Part shown: piece by piece, positions 18,901-27,618 of the stretch | How positions within the stretch are numbered: position 1 is the stretch's first letter | Layout of the letters: each line of letters opens with the position of its first letter | Source of the DNA: Rickettsia sp. Oklahoma-10 | GTDB taxonomy: Bacteria; Pseudomonadota; Alphaproteobacteria; Rickettsiales; Rickettsiaceae | Direction of reading: 5' to 3' | NCBI RefSeq assembly: GCF_039954865.1 | Contig: NZ_CP157197.1 | Coordinates: 761,501 to 825,500 of the forward strand | DNA: 64,000 nucleotides | The notes under the pieces: model-generated | Seen by the model: only the letters and a program-made list of their open reading frames with translations | What the model was told of the DNA's origin: nothing | The model's database searches: none | Program-made: the position numbers and the translations under genes

Positions 18901-21531
18901 ATGATAAAAAAAATAGCTGCCGGCATCATAATTTGTTTCTCATTATTGTTATTTATAATTTTTGGTGCATTATCTTTTGTTAATTATAGTGCTGTGACTA
19001 ATGATCTTACTAGTCATTTAGGAATTGCGAAGGAAAATATTGGGAAAATAAAGATAAGTAAATTTCCTTTGCCCTATTTAATTATTGAGTTGATAAGGGA
19101 AGAAGGAATGCTAACTTTAGAGCAGATTAAAATTTATTTTTCGTTGTGGTCGCTCATAAAATTTAATCCTAAAATTAATAAAATAGATATATTGGATGCT
19201 AAATTTTATTCAAATTCTAATTTATTAAATATTTATAATCATGAAGAGTTAATAAAGAATTTCTTTAAATATAAATTACAAAATATAAATCTAAATGTTA
19301 CTAATTTAAGTATTATTAATAAACAAGATTATTCTGTTTTAAATTTTGATAATTGTATATTAAAAAAAGTAAATGCTTTATCGTCTAATTACATATTTAG
19401 CACTACAAGTAGCTATATAGGTAAAATTTCAGGTTCAATTAATAAACATGACGATACAGTAGATTTTAGTCTTAATATTGATAATAATGATTATGATTTT
19501 AAGTTATCACAAATTTACAAAGATTTTAAGCTTACTAGCGGTAGCGGTGAATATCAAATTAAAAATTTAGCATCGGTAATATACAGTATATTACCGGATT
19601 TACAACATCTTTTTAATAAATTTAATCAAAATGAGGCAGTAAACGTTAAATTTAATATTTCAAATAATGAAGATGCAATAGAGCTAAAAGACATAGTAAT
19701 AGTATCGTCTGTTATTATCGGTAACGGATTTGTTAACATTGCTAAAAATGATAATATTACTACTAATGTGAAACTAAATTTCCCTAAAATAGATTTAAGC
19801 TTGTTACTTGCTCCAAATGCAATGGTAACATTTAATACTGCTCCTTCAAATGTTAGATTTATTTTTGCTGATAAATTACTGAAAACAGACGTAACAATTG
19901 ATGAAATAATTTTAAGTAATAATGAAGCATTAGAAAAAATAGTCTTTTCTTCTAACTTATTAAAAGGTACTTTAAAGATAAATGAGTTGTCAGGCAATAT
20001 TAAGTCAGGCGGGGTATTTAAGCTTACAGGTAGTGTAACACAGAATGCTGTTAGAAGTATATTCGATGGGCAGCTATATTTAAAGCACAACGATATAAAT
20101 TTGCTACTAAATATTTTAGGATTTAATGATGTTACTATTAAAGAAGCTATTCCTTTTAGTTTAGAGTCAGATTTAAAACTTACTTTAATAGATTTATTTT
20201 TTAAAAATTTATTACTTAAAACGGATAATTTAAATTTATCAGGAAATTTTTCTAGTAAATTGATTGCTCAAACACCTCGGCTAGATGCTACGCTTAATAT
20301 ATCTTCGCTTGACTTAAGAAGTCAAACATATCCAATAATTTCGCCGCTTATCGAATTTATAAAAAATTTAACTAAAGATATGAAGTCTCTAGATTATCCA
20401 AGTAAATTTATTCCTATTAGAACAATAGGATATTTAGCTAATTTAGATATTTTGATTGATAGCGTTAAGTATAACGATCATATATTTGACAAAATAAATT
20501 TGCTTGCTAAAATCGTACCATCTAATATCAAAATTAGTAATTTAGATTTTAAAACTGCTAACAACTATTTATCAACTAGCTGGAATTTAGATGTATCAAA
20601 TGTATTGCCGTCTTTAACTGTAGAAATTAAGGATGGTACTCTTACTACTAATTTATTATCACCGTCAGGAATGCTTAATTTAAGAAATAAGTTAGTAAAT
20701 GATTATAGTTTAGATAAAGCTATCTTACAAGTTTTCGGTACGTTGTCAACATTATCACATAATGATTTGATATTGAAAAATGTTAAATTTTATATAGCAA
20801 ATAATAATAATCTATTGCAATTCAATAATATTGAAGCAGAATTATTGGGCGGCAAGTTTCAAGGTAGCGGCAATATTTTATTGGAGCCTTATTCTATAAA
20901 TTTTGTATATGCCTTAAATACAATAGATTTAGGTAAAGTTGCGGCTCTTATGCCTAAAAAAATATTTACTACAATGAGTGGAGCAGTAAGTATAAGCGGT
21001 AGTTTAGAGACTAATGGTTGTACACTTCAAAGCCAGTTATATAACCTTACTACCAAATCACAATTTGCTATAAACAATATAGATATTCATAACTTTGCAA
21101 TTGATTCTTTTATAGAAAAAATTAATACAACTGATTATAAGATCCAGAATTTAGATAAAGATATAAATAATGCTATAACTACAGGACAAGAAAATATTAG
21201 AGGTATAAGCGGTGATATTGACCTACAAAAAGGTATTGCCCTTTTAAAGAAAGTAAAATTTACAACACAATATAGTAGCGGTGCAGCCTCTTTTGCAATT
21301 AATATATATAATTTTGATATAGATGCATCTAGTATTTTATCATTTTATGTGCCGGCAAGGCTTGTTAATTTAAATACATCAAATATGAGTTCTGATAAAG
21401 ATATTTTGGCACATCTTAATATAAAAATGCAAGGGAGTGTTTTTGCTCCTAAGAAGACTTTCGATAGTAGTGATCTAAAAAAAATACTGATACCACAAAC
21501 ACAAGAAGCTACTAATTCAGTTAACTATTAA
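18901..21531 (+). CDS. AsmA-like envelope protein
   Basis: 876 aa protein with one N-terminal transmembrane anchor (IAAGIIICFSLLLFIIFGAL, about residues 4-23) and a long periplasmic part of repeating beta-rich segments. The C-terminal section (LLGGKFQGSGNILL, LMPKKIFTTMSGAVSISGSL, FTTQYSSGAASFAINIYNFD) resembles the AsmA_2 domain. Family members form elongated hydrophobic-groove structures thought to shuttle phospholipid between membranes. It is intact, unlike the AsmA-family gene at 15023. It is divergent from rimM, with xseB starting 15 bp downstream, so the two are likely co-transcribed. Confidence 0.75.
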   Translation: MIKKIAAGIIICFSLLLFIIFGALSFVNYSAVTNDLTSHLGIAKENIGKIKISKFPLPYLIIELIREEGMLTLEQIKIYFSLWSLIKFNPKINKIDILDAKFYSNSNLLNIYNHEELIKNFFKYKLQNINLNVTNLSIINKQDYSVLNFDNCILKKVNALSSNYIFSTTSSYIGKISGSINKHDDTVDFSLNIDNNDYDFKLSQIYKDFKLTSGSGEYQIKNLASVIYSILPDLQHLFNKFNQNEAVNVKFNISNNEDAIELKDIVIVSSVIIGNGFVNIAKNDNITTNVKLNFPKIDLSLLLAPNAMVTFNTAPSNVRFIFADKLLKTDVTIDEIILSNNEALEKIVFSSNLLKGTLKINELSGNIKSGGVFKLTGSVTQNAVRSIFDGQLYLKHNDINLLLNILGFNDVTIKEAIPFSLESDLKLTLIDLFFKNLLLKTDNLNLSGNFSSKLIAQTPRLDATLNISSLDLRSQTYPIISPLIEFIKNLTKDMKSLDYPSKFIPIRTIGYLANLDILIDSVKYNDHIFDKINLLAKIVPSNIKISNLDFKTANNYLSTSWNLDVSNVLPSLTVEIKDGTLTTNLLSPSGMLNLRNKLVNDYSLDKAILQVFGTLSTLSHNDLILKNVKFYIANNNNLLQFNNIEAELLGGKFQGSGNILLEPYSINFVYALNTIDLGKVAALMPKKIFTTMSGAVSISGSLETNGCTLQSQLYNLTTKSQFAINNIDIHNFAIDSFIEKINTTDYKIQNLDKDINNAITTGQENIRGISGDIDLQKGIALLKKVKFTTQYSSGAASFAINIYNFDIDASSILSFYVPARLVNLNTSNMSSDKDILAHLNIKMQGSVFAPKKTFDSSDLKKILIPQTQEATNSVNY

Positions 21532-21545
21532 AGAATAAAAAATAA

Positions 21546-21788
21546 ATGACTAATACAAAAATTTTAGAAGAAAATATTAGCTTTGAAGAAGCTTTAAAAG
21601 AGCTTGAGGCGATTGTAAAAAAAATAGATAGTGGGCAAGAGAGTCTAGAGACAGCAGTTAATAGCTTCGAAAGAGGCATTTTACTTAAGAATCATTGTGA
21701 AAAGAAACTAAAAGAAGCTCGGTTAAAAATTGAAAAAATTACTAAACTTGCCGATTCTACAGTGGTTTTAGAAGAGACAGAGATTTAG
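21546..21788 (+). CDS. xseB: Exodeoxyribonuclease VII small subunit
   Basis: 80 aa helical subunit that associates with XseA to form exonuclease VII, degrading single-stranded DNA from both ends. The diagnostic pattern is [20 protein letters not shown] followed by [20 protein letters not shown], with a charged C-terminus. Length is typical. It begins 15 bp after the AsmA-like gene; xseA is not in the window. Confidence 0.93.
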   Translation: MTNTKILEENISFEEALKELEAIVKKIDSGQESLETAVNSFERGILLKNHCEKKLKEARLKIEKITKLADSTVVLEETEI

Positions 21789-22574
21789 AAAGTTGTATAT
21801 ATCGTTTCCATATAGGTGGAAGTCCATAATCTATTGATAAAAATTACACTTTAATTGACAAAATGTTTGATCATATTTTTTATAAAGTTCATAATATTGT
21901 TTTAGCTTTTGTAGGGATGTTTATATTTAACGCAATAAATTATTCCTAATAATTTTCAAAAAGAAGAATTTGGAAGCCTTGGAGGATTTTTATCGGGAGC
22001 AGTTGGTATTTATGTTATGTAGTGTCAACAATTAATGTATTAATTTATTTGCTTAGTAATTTTAATAAAGCACAAGAAGGGGTGGCAGTAAAATCTATAG
22101 TGTTGATAAGGCTTGTAGATAGTATAGGTTGGTTTCTCCATGAAATGAGCTCTGCAATTTATCTAGATATTTAAAACGGAAGATGTTATTGCAGTGTGAA
22201 TGGCAATGAATAAAAGGCTGTAATAATAAAATCAAATCATAAAGCTCTTAGTTTTCTTCAAGATATTAATAAGCGACTTCAAGCTTATCAATTAAATGAG
22301 TAAATGCAGATATTTATTTAAAAAGAAATAATTAAAGAGATACAAGAGCTCTATACTGTGAGGTAACATAGAGTTTAAATATCCTATTTTAATGTTGGAA
22401 GTTATATTTATATAATGACTATTATTAATTTTACTTTTGTTTGTATGCTTGGTACTAAATTTTATCTACATAAGATTTCGGTTGCTTGATTTTGTATTAC
22501 TGTATCATCAATGCTTTTTTTAGACAAATCTTTTTGAGGTTTCTGTACCGTTAATCAATATAATCTTATTAAGG
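21789..22574 (+). pseudogene. Decayed region with membrane-protein fragments
   Basis: Broken plus-strand frames around 21950-22180 give GGFLSGAVGIYV, then STINVLIYLLSNFNKAQEG and SIVLIRLVDSIGWFLHEM, hydrophobic and helix-like but interrupted by stops. I do not recognise the family. The remainder, up to the glycosylase gene, holds no gene I can support. Confidence 0.3.
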
Positions 22575-23117
22575 CTAGAAATTATATTGAGAGATTAAAT
22601 TAGTCCTATCTGTAACGACATAACGCCATAGTTTATCGGTACCTTTGGTAATACCTATACGGGCGGTAGTAGAGTAGGGGAGCGTTAAGCCGATATCTCC
22701 AACAAAAAATTTGTTGTTATTAATAAGATCGCATTTATTATGAGATATATTAATTCCTAAATATTTACATAATTTACCTGGACCATTTAAGTATATATTC
22801 TTAGGTGAAATAACATGTACTCCTCTTATTAACGCTGCTGCAGGAAAACCATCAGTTTCGGTTATGAAATTTAAACAATAATACATTCCGTAAATGAGAT
22901 AAACATAGCTAAAACCTGCAGGACCGAACATTACATCTGTTCTTTTTGTACGACCTCTTGCAGCATGGCAAGCAGGATCGTCCTGACCTATATAGCTTTC
23001 TGTTTCAGTAATGATAGCTGTTTTACCTTGAAAATATATAACCTTACCGATTAACTCAGTGCTTACTAAGTTAGTGTCTCTTGAGAAGAATTCACGGGAT
23101 AAAGGGATTAGATTCAT
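22575..23117 (-). CDS. 3-methyladenine DNA glycosylase (AAG/MPG family)
   Basis: Base-excision repair enzyme that removes alkylated purines. The sequence has [20 protein letters not shown] (catalytic Glu of the family within TETE), then [25 protein letters not shown], the conserved core that inserts into the minor groove, and YCLNFITE. At 180 aa it matches bacterial family members. It is followed downstream by decayed sequence and preceded by yidD on the same strand with an RPE-like palindrome between. Confidence 0.92.
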   Translation of the reverse strand: MNLIPLSREFFSRDTNLVSTELIGKVIYFQGKTAIITETESYIGQDDPACHAARGRTKRTDVMFGPAGFSYVYLIYGMYYCLNFITETDGFPAAALIRGVHVISPKNIYLNGPGKLCKYLGINISHNKCDLINNNKFFVGDIGLTLPYSTTARIGITKGTDKLWRYVVTDRTNLISQYNF

Positions 23118-23180
23118 TATATATAATATAGTAAAAATTGATGTTGAACGTATAGCATTGTATTTACCAAAAGCATATCG

Positions 23181-23286
23181 ATGTCATTCCTAGTTAAAAG
23201 CGATAGGATCTTATATATCTTTAAAAGTACCAAATTATTTTGGTTCCTTATTATTTACTGAATTCCTTTTTTCTCGGGAATGACAT
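23181..23286. repeat. RPE-like palindrome, type A, overlapping the yidD 3' end
   Basis: Arms atgtcattcctagttaaaag on the left and, inverted, ttctcgggaatgacat on the right define a type A copy of ~106 bp. Its right arm covers the last ~17 codons of yidD (from 23235), so the stop codon and C-terminal tail of that protein come from the repeat. Confidence 0.65.
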
Positions 23287-23501
23287 TGAATTTCTGTATC
23301 ATACAATAAAGTTCCGTTATAGAACGGTTGGCATTTGATAATTCTTTTAAAAGTACTCCATAATCCTAGTAGGCTACCATCTAGTATTATAGCCTCTTTA
23401 GCATATTCGGAACAAGTAGGGTGAAAGCGACAATTCGTGCCAAGTAATGGGGAAATGAAATATTGATAAAACCTAATTAGTAGTAAAAGTATTTTAGTCA
23501 T
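23235..23501 (-). CDS. yidD: Membrane protein insertion efficiency factor YidD
   Basis: Small amphipathic inner-membrane-associated protein that assists YidC-dependent insertion. The family core is clear: [20 protein letters not shown] then [13 protein letters not shown] with the conserved Cys, and [17 protein letters not shown]. The family usually ends a little after this point. Here residues ~72-88 ([14 protein letters not shown] and following) are encoded by the arm of a palindromic repeat. It overlaps the 3' end of nuoE by 8 bp and is probably co-transcribed with it. Confidence 0.9.
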   Translation of the reverse strand: MTKILLLLIRFYQYFISPLLGTNCRFHPTCSEYAKEAIILDGSLLGLWSTFKRIIKCQPFYNGTLLYDTEIQCHSREKRNSVNNKEPK

Positions 23502-23997
23502 TTTGCAGCTTATCTATAATATTTTCCATTTTTTCTTGAGTTAGATCTTCATAATAATCATCATTGATTTGTACGACCGGTGCATTAATACATGCTCCCA
23601 AACATTCGATCTCAATTAAGCTAAATTTCTGATCTTTTGTCACTTCTTTTTCTTTTATACCAAGTTTTTTCTCACAAGTTTTTATGATATCGCTACTACC
23701 ACGTAGCCAGCAAGGGGTAGTAGTACATACTTGAATATGATATTTACCGACGGGCTTTAAATTAAACATAGTATAGAAAGTTGCAACTTCATAAGCACGT
23801 ATATAAGGCATTCCTAGCATATTTGCAACATATTCGATAGCAGGGATAGATAGCCAACCGCCGTTTTGACGCTGTGCTAGATCAAGCAGCGGTAATATAG
23901 CACTCCTTTTTCCATGTGGTGGATATTTTTTGACAATATCTTCTGCTAGATTTAAATTTTTCTTATCAAATATAAAACTTGTAATTTTTGTATCCAT
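23494..23997 (-). CDS. nuoE: NADH-quinone oxidoreductase subunit E (24 kDa)
   Basis: Peripheral-arm subunit of complex I carrying a [2Fe-2S] cluster. The four ligands are visible in [10 protein letters not shown] (two Cys, about residues 91 and 96) and [11 protein letters not shown] (about residues 132 and 136). The N-terminal helical bundle includes [17 protein letters not shown]. At 167 aa it is complete. It is separated from nuoD by a ~415 bp gap that holds a palindrome-flanked GIY-YIG remnant; in most alphaproteobacteria these genes are close together. Confidence 0.95.
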   Translation of the reverse strand: MDTKITSFIFDKKNLNLAEDIVKKYPPHGKRSAILPLLDLAQRQNGGWLSIPAIEYVANMLGMPYIRAYEVATFYTMFNLKPVGKYHIQVCTTTPCWLRGSSDIIKTCEKKLGIKEKEVTKDQKFSLIEIECLGACINAPVVQINDDYYEDLTQEKMENIIDKLQND

Positions 23998-24027
23998 ATA
24001 TTACTTATGTCATTTCTGTGCTTTTGT

Positions 24028-24373
24028 ATGTTATTCCTGTGAAAGCAGGAATCCAACAATTTATTCAATTAAATCTTTCCATTCAGGATTAGTTTTTTAA
24101 GTCTATTTTCTAACTACGCTTCCATTTTTTAAGTTTTTTTGTCTTGTCAGTGCTTCTTTAAATATTAGTACATTCTTCTTTATCAACAAGCTTTATAATA
24201 TATTTTGTGAGGTAAAACCTTGGATTGTTTTTTGTTTATGTTCATAATCACAATATATTATATTATTAGTAATACCAATATATTAAGTACTATTGCAATT
24301 AGAACATAATAAATCCCCAATACATTTTTATTATTTAGTTTTATTTACTGGATTCCTGTTTTCGCAGGCATGG
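24028..24373 (-). mobile_element. Palindrome-flanked GIY-YIG element 1 (type A ends), decayed
   Basis: A 346 bp unit lies in the nuoE-nuoD gap. Imperfect inverted ends at 24028-24056 and 24347-24373 match at about 20 of 26 positions and share the core cctg(t/c)gaaa(g/a)caggaatcca, which is the same as the arms of the type A palindromes elsewhere in this window. Between them, on the minus strand, is a broken GIY-YIG ORF that stops at 24061, just inside one end. That the unit moved as one element is inference. Confidence 0.55.
24061..24345 (-). pseudogene. GIY-YIG endonuclease remnant (YhbQ-like), copy 1
   Basis: Minus-strand fragments in shifted frames read SNCNST, stop, YIGITNNI, then DYEHKQKTIQGFTSQN, then EALTRQKNLK and finally TNPEWKDLIE with its stop. 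They follow the order of the small GIY-YIG family (UPF0213/YhbQ): YIG motif, H-K near the catalytic Arg/Glu region, GFTxxY, A(L/I)xREKxLKxW, NPxWxDL. Several frameshifts and stops make it non-functional. Confidence 0.68.
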
Positions 24374-24412
24374 TAAAAGACTATGGGAATGAAGTCAACC
24401 AACTAACAATAA

Positions 24413-25588
24413 TCATCTATCTATTTCTCCAAATACAATATCAAGCGTGGCTATAATAGTAATAACATCTGCCATTAAATGACCTTTAGACATAAAAGCC
24501 AGTCCTTGCAAATGAGCAAATCCAGGGGCTTTAATTCGGCATCTATAAGGTCGGTTGTGGCCGGTTGAATATAAATATACTCCGAACTCGCCTTTAGGAG
24601 CTTCTACGGCTTTATAGGTTTCCCCTGCAGGAACGTTATAACCTTCAGTATAAAGCTTAAAGTGATGGATCATCGCTTCCATAGATTCCTTCATTTTTGC
24701 TCTTGTCGGTGGTGTTAATTTAGTATCATTAGTTTTAACTGCACCTTTCGGCATTTTTGCTATACATTGCTTGATTATTTTGATTGATTCATACATTTCA
24801 AGCATACGGATAAGATACCTGTCGTAACAATCACCATTTTTACCTATAGGTATTTCAAAGTCTATTTCATCATATATGTCATAAGGGTTTGACTTACGTA
24901 AATCCCAAGCTATACCTGAACCTCTAAGCATAGGTCCTGAAAAACCCCAATCCATTGCTTCTTTCTGTGAAACAACACCAATATCTACTAAACGTTGTTT
25001 CCATAATCTATTTTCATTTAGTAGGGTTTCAATATCATGAAGTTTAGAAGGAAAATGTTCTATAAATTTGTCTATATCCTCAAGTAAACCGTCAGGTAAA
25101 TCTGTAGCAACCCCGCCTGGTTTAAAGTAGTTTGCATGCATGCGAGAGCCGGAAACGCGTTCGTAAAACTCCATGATTTTTTCACGTTCTTCAAATAGCC
25201 ATAATAAAGGAGTAGTAGCTCCGACATCTAAAGCTTGGCTACCTATATTTAAAGTATGGTTCAAAATTCTTGTTAATTCCGAAAATAATACTCTGATAAA
25301 TTGAGCTCTTCTTGGTACTTCACACTTTAATAATGACTCGACAGCTAGAGCAAATGCATGCTCTTGACACATTGGTGAAACGTAGTCAAGGCGATCAAAA
25401 TAAGGTATAGCCTGCAAATATGTTTTATGCTCAATAAGCTTTTCAGTTCCTCTATGTAGTAACCCTATATGAGGATCGGTATTATTTACTACTTCCCCGT
25501 CCATTTCAAGGATTAATCTTAAAACTCCATGAGTTGCCGGATGCTGTGGGCCAAGATTGAGAGTTATAGTTTTGATGTCGTTAATCAT
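24413..25588 (-). CDS. nuoD: NADH-quinone oxidoreductase subunit D (49 kDa)
   Basis: Quinone-site subunit of complex I, homologous to the large subunit of [NiFe] hydrogenase. The start [20 protein letters not shown] carries the His of the quinone pocket, and later come [19 protein letters not shown] and the C-terminal [19 protein letters not shown] chose the ATG at 25588, giving 391 aa. The frame extends 13 codons further, but that extension is encoded by the palindromic repeat end upstream and does not match the family. Gaps on both sides hold GIY-YIG remnants. Confidence 0.95.
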   Translation of the reverse strand: MINDIKTITLNLGPQHPATHGVLRLILEMDGEVVNNTDPHIGLLHRGTEKLIEHKTYLQAIPYFDRLDYVSPMCQEHAFALAVESLLKCEVPRRAQFIRVLFSELTRILNHTLNIGSQALDVGATTPLLWLFEEREKIMEFYERVSGSRMHANYFKPGGVATDLPDGLLEDIDKFIEHFPSKLHDIETLLNENRLWKQRLVDIGVVSQKEAMDWGFSGPMLRGSGIAWDLRKSNPYDIYDEIDFEIPIGKNGDCYDRYLIRMLEMYESIKIIKQCIAKMPKGAVKTNDTKLTPPTRAKMKESMEAMIHHFKLYTEGYNVPAGETYKAVEAPKGEFGVYLYSTGHNRPYRCRIKAPGFAHLQGLAFMSKGHLMADVITIIATLDIVFGEIDR

Positions 25589-25595
25589 AGTAGCC

Positions 25596-25933
25596 GTTAT
25601 TGCAAGAAGCCGTAGGCGACAAGGCAATCCATTTAAATAATTTCATCATATAGTCTTTCCATTTATATTCGTTTGCTCAATTAAATTACGCTTTTTTGCT
25701 CTTGTGCCAGATTTAATTTATTTTTTTCTAGTTATTGTAGAATCCATGGTTTCATGCATTTAATAAAATACTGGTCATATTTTTACTAAACCGATAGTTG
25801 TTTTCATATATACGTTTGATAAGATTAGAAGTTACTCCTACGTAAATAGTATCATTGCGTTTATAATATATACAGTCAGTTTATTTTATAATTTTTCTGA
25901 ATTGCTGCACTTCTTGCATTTGCTCGCAATGAC
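25596..25933 (-). mobile_element. Palindrome-flanked GIY-YIG element 2 (type B ends), decayed
   Basis: A 338 bp unit fills the nuoD-nuoC gap. Its ends at 25596-25631 and 25898-25933 are inverted relative to each other, sharing g(t)nattgc at the outer edge and gcaatncca at the inner edge (about 20 of 36 positions). These are the ends of the type B palindromes seen at 34191 and 56052. The interior carries a decayed GIY-YIG ORF on the minus strand, whose stop sits directly at the inner edge of one end. The outer right edge abuts the nuoC stop codon. Confidence 0.53.
25633..25885 (-). pseudogene. GIY-YIG endonuclease remnant (YhbQ-like), copy 2
   Basis: Minus-strand reading from about 25880 gives YYKRNDTIYVGVTSNLIKR with IYENNYRF, the GIY-YIG core including the conserved Arg. 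After frameshifts come REKxIK-like TRKK, stop, IKSGTRAKKRNLIEQTN and a WKDLYDEII-like end with stop near 25633. Sequence differs from copy 1, so the two are not recent duplicates. Confidence 0.68.
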
Positions 25934-26544
25934 TATTTTATATCTACACTGTTTTTCTTTGCCTTCTTATCCTCAGTTAAAACATAAGTAGGGCTGTGCC
26001 AGTGAGAGCTAAAATCAAACTCACGATATTTTATGTCTAAATCAACTGGCTCATAAGCTACTTTCTTTAATTTTTCATTATACTTAACTTGTGTATAACC
26101 GGTTAACGGAAAATCTTTACGTAATGGATGTCCCTCAAATTCATAATCGGTTAGTATACGTCTTTTATCATCATTCCCGTCAAAATTTACTCCGTACATA
26201 TCATAAACTTCACGCTCATACCAACAAGCAGCATTAAATATATTTATTGCTGAAGGTATGCTTTCTTCTTCAGAGACATCTACTTTTATTATAAGACGCT
26301 TGTTTAATTTTAGGCTTAGTAAATTATATACTACTTCAAATCTTTTGTCTCTGTCAGGAAAATCAGCTCCGAATAAATCAGTAAGTATAGTAAAACGTAA
26401 TTCTTCCGATTCTTTTAAAGCCTTTAAAAGCGGTAATAAATAATTTGGTTTGACGTTATAAGCTAAATAGTCTTTAACCGTGACATGGGTTATCAGTATT
26501 CTAGATTTAGCAGCAAGTTTCTCAATCAGTTTGTCTAGCGTCAT
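25933..26544 (-). CDS. nuoC: NADH-quinone oxidoreductase subunit C (30 kDa)
   Basis: Connecting-fragment subunit of complex I. The family signature [20 protein letters not shown] is followed by [20 protein letters not shown] (residues about 106-148). The 203 aa length is normal. It overlaps nuoB by 23 bp on the same strand, so the nuoA-B-C part keeps the compact ancestral arrangement. Its TAG stop abuts the outer edge of GIY-YIG element 2. Confidence 0.95.
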   Translation of the reverse strand: MTLDKLIEKLAAKSRILITHVTVKDYLAYNVKPNYLLPLLKALKESEELRFTILTDLFGADFPDRDKRFEVVYNLLSLKLNKRLIIKVDVSEEESIPSAINIFNAACWYEREVYDMYGVNFDGNDDKRRILTDYEFEGHPLRKDFPLTGYTQVKYNEKLKKVAYEPVDLDIKYREFDFSSHWHSPTYVLTEDKKAKKNSVDIK

Positions 26545-27046
26545 ACTTAAAACCTGTAGTGCGTTTAATTTTTTTTTGTAACTGCATCAGTCCGTAAATT
26601 AATGCTTCGGCAGTAGGGGGGCAGCCAGGGATATATACGTCAACTGGTACGATTCTATCGCAGCCGCGTACTACCGCATAGGAAAAATGATAATACCCAC
26701 CACCGTTAGCACAGCTACCCATTGAAAGCACCCATTTAGGCTCGGCCATTTGGTCATATACTTTACGTAAAGCCGGTGCCATTTTATTAGTGAGCGTACC
26801 TGCAACTATCATAAGATCAGACTGTCTTGGGCTTGGTCTGAACAACATACCAAAGCGATCCATATCATACCTACTGGCTGCTGCCTGCATCATTTCCACT
26901 GCACAACAAGCAAGGCCAAAGGTCATTGGCCATAAGGAATTAGCTCTTGCCCACCCTATAACATCATCAACTTTAGTTAGTAAGAATCCCCGATTTGAGA
27001 GTTCATTGTTAAGTAGCTCGTCCTCCTTATAAAAACTATTTTTCAT
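26522..27046 (-). CDS. nuoB: NADH-quinone oxidoreductase subunit B (PSST)
   Basis: Subunit carrying cluster N2, the last iron-sulfur centre before quinone. Ligands are in [11 protein letters not shown] (tandem Cys), [10 protein letters not shown] and [10 protein letters not shown]. The motif [20 protein letters not shown] is also characteristic. At 174 aa it is full length. It starts 5 bp after nuoA ends and overlaps nuoC. Confidence 0.96.
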   Translation of the reverse strand: MKNSFYKEDELLNNELSNRGFLLTKVDDVIGWARANSLWPMTFGLACCAVEMMQAAASRYDMDRFGMLFRPSPRQSDLMIVAGTLTNKMAPALRKVYDQMAEPKWVLSMGSCANGGGYYHFSYAVVRGCDRIVPVDVYIPGCPPTAEALIYGLMQLQKKIKRTTGFKYDARQTD

Positions 27047-27050
27047 ATTA

Positions 27051-27422
27051 CTACCAATCTAATGCTCCTTTTTTCCATTCGTATATGAACCCAATAATAA
27101 GTACGAATAAGAAAAACATCATTGAAAAAAAGCCTATTTTACCTATTGTATTAAGGCTAATAGCCCAAGGTACTAAAAATGCGATTTCAAGGTCAAAGAT
27201 AATAAATAAAATGGCAACTAAGTAAAAACGTATGTCAAATTTTGATCTTGCATCGCTAAAAGGCTCAAAACCGCACTCATAAGGTTCTAGCTTATCTTTA
27301 TTATATTTCTTTATTGATAATAGGTTAGGTAGAATCATTATTAAACTGGAAACCAATATCGCAATACCACAAAATATAGCAATTGGTAGATATTCCTGTA
27401 AAAATTCTGAGTTTTGTAGCAT
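27051..27422 (-). CDS. nuoA: NADH-quinone oxidoreductase subunit A
   Basis: Membrane-arm subunit of complex I with three transmembrane helices (about residues 14-36, 65-85 and 92-114). The conserved loop [20 protein letters not shown] contains the Cys of the quinone-channel loop, followed by [20 protein letters not shown]. It is 123 aa and first in the nuo cluster here; a type A palindrome lies just upstream of its start. Confidence 0.96.
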   Translation of the reverse strand: MLQNSEFLQEYLPIAIFCGIAILVSSLIMILPNLLSIKKYNKDKLEPYECGFEPFSDARSKFDIRFYLVAILFIIFDLEIAFLVPWAISLNTIGKIGFFSMMFFLFVLIIGFIYEWKKGALDW

Positions 27423-27454
27423 ATGTTTGTATTATGTAATTCTAGACATTGTTT

Positions 27455-27588
27455 ATGTCATTCATAGCTGAAAGCAGGAGTCCAGTAAAGCATATAAAAA
27501 ACTTGTTTTGATATGCTTTTTTCAAATATGTATAAATATTCTTATTAGAATATTTATTCTGGATTTCCACTTTCGTAGGAATAACATA
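27455..27588. repeat. RPE-like palindrome, type A short form
   Basis: Arms atgtcattcatagctgaaag and, inverted, actttcgtaggaataacat enclose ~85 bp of AT-rich sequence with its own small palindrome (aagcatat...atatgctt). It lies between the ligase-like gene and nuoA. No ORF inside. Confidence 0.65.
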
Positions 27589-27618
27589 GAACTCTGACTT
27601 CTATATCTATACCAAATA

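Noticed and set aside
25589..25627. Thirteen extra N-terminal codons for nuoD
   Set aside because: They are encoded by the inverted end of GIY-YIG element 2, do not match NuoD, and the ATG at 25588 gives the usual protein start.
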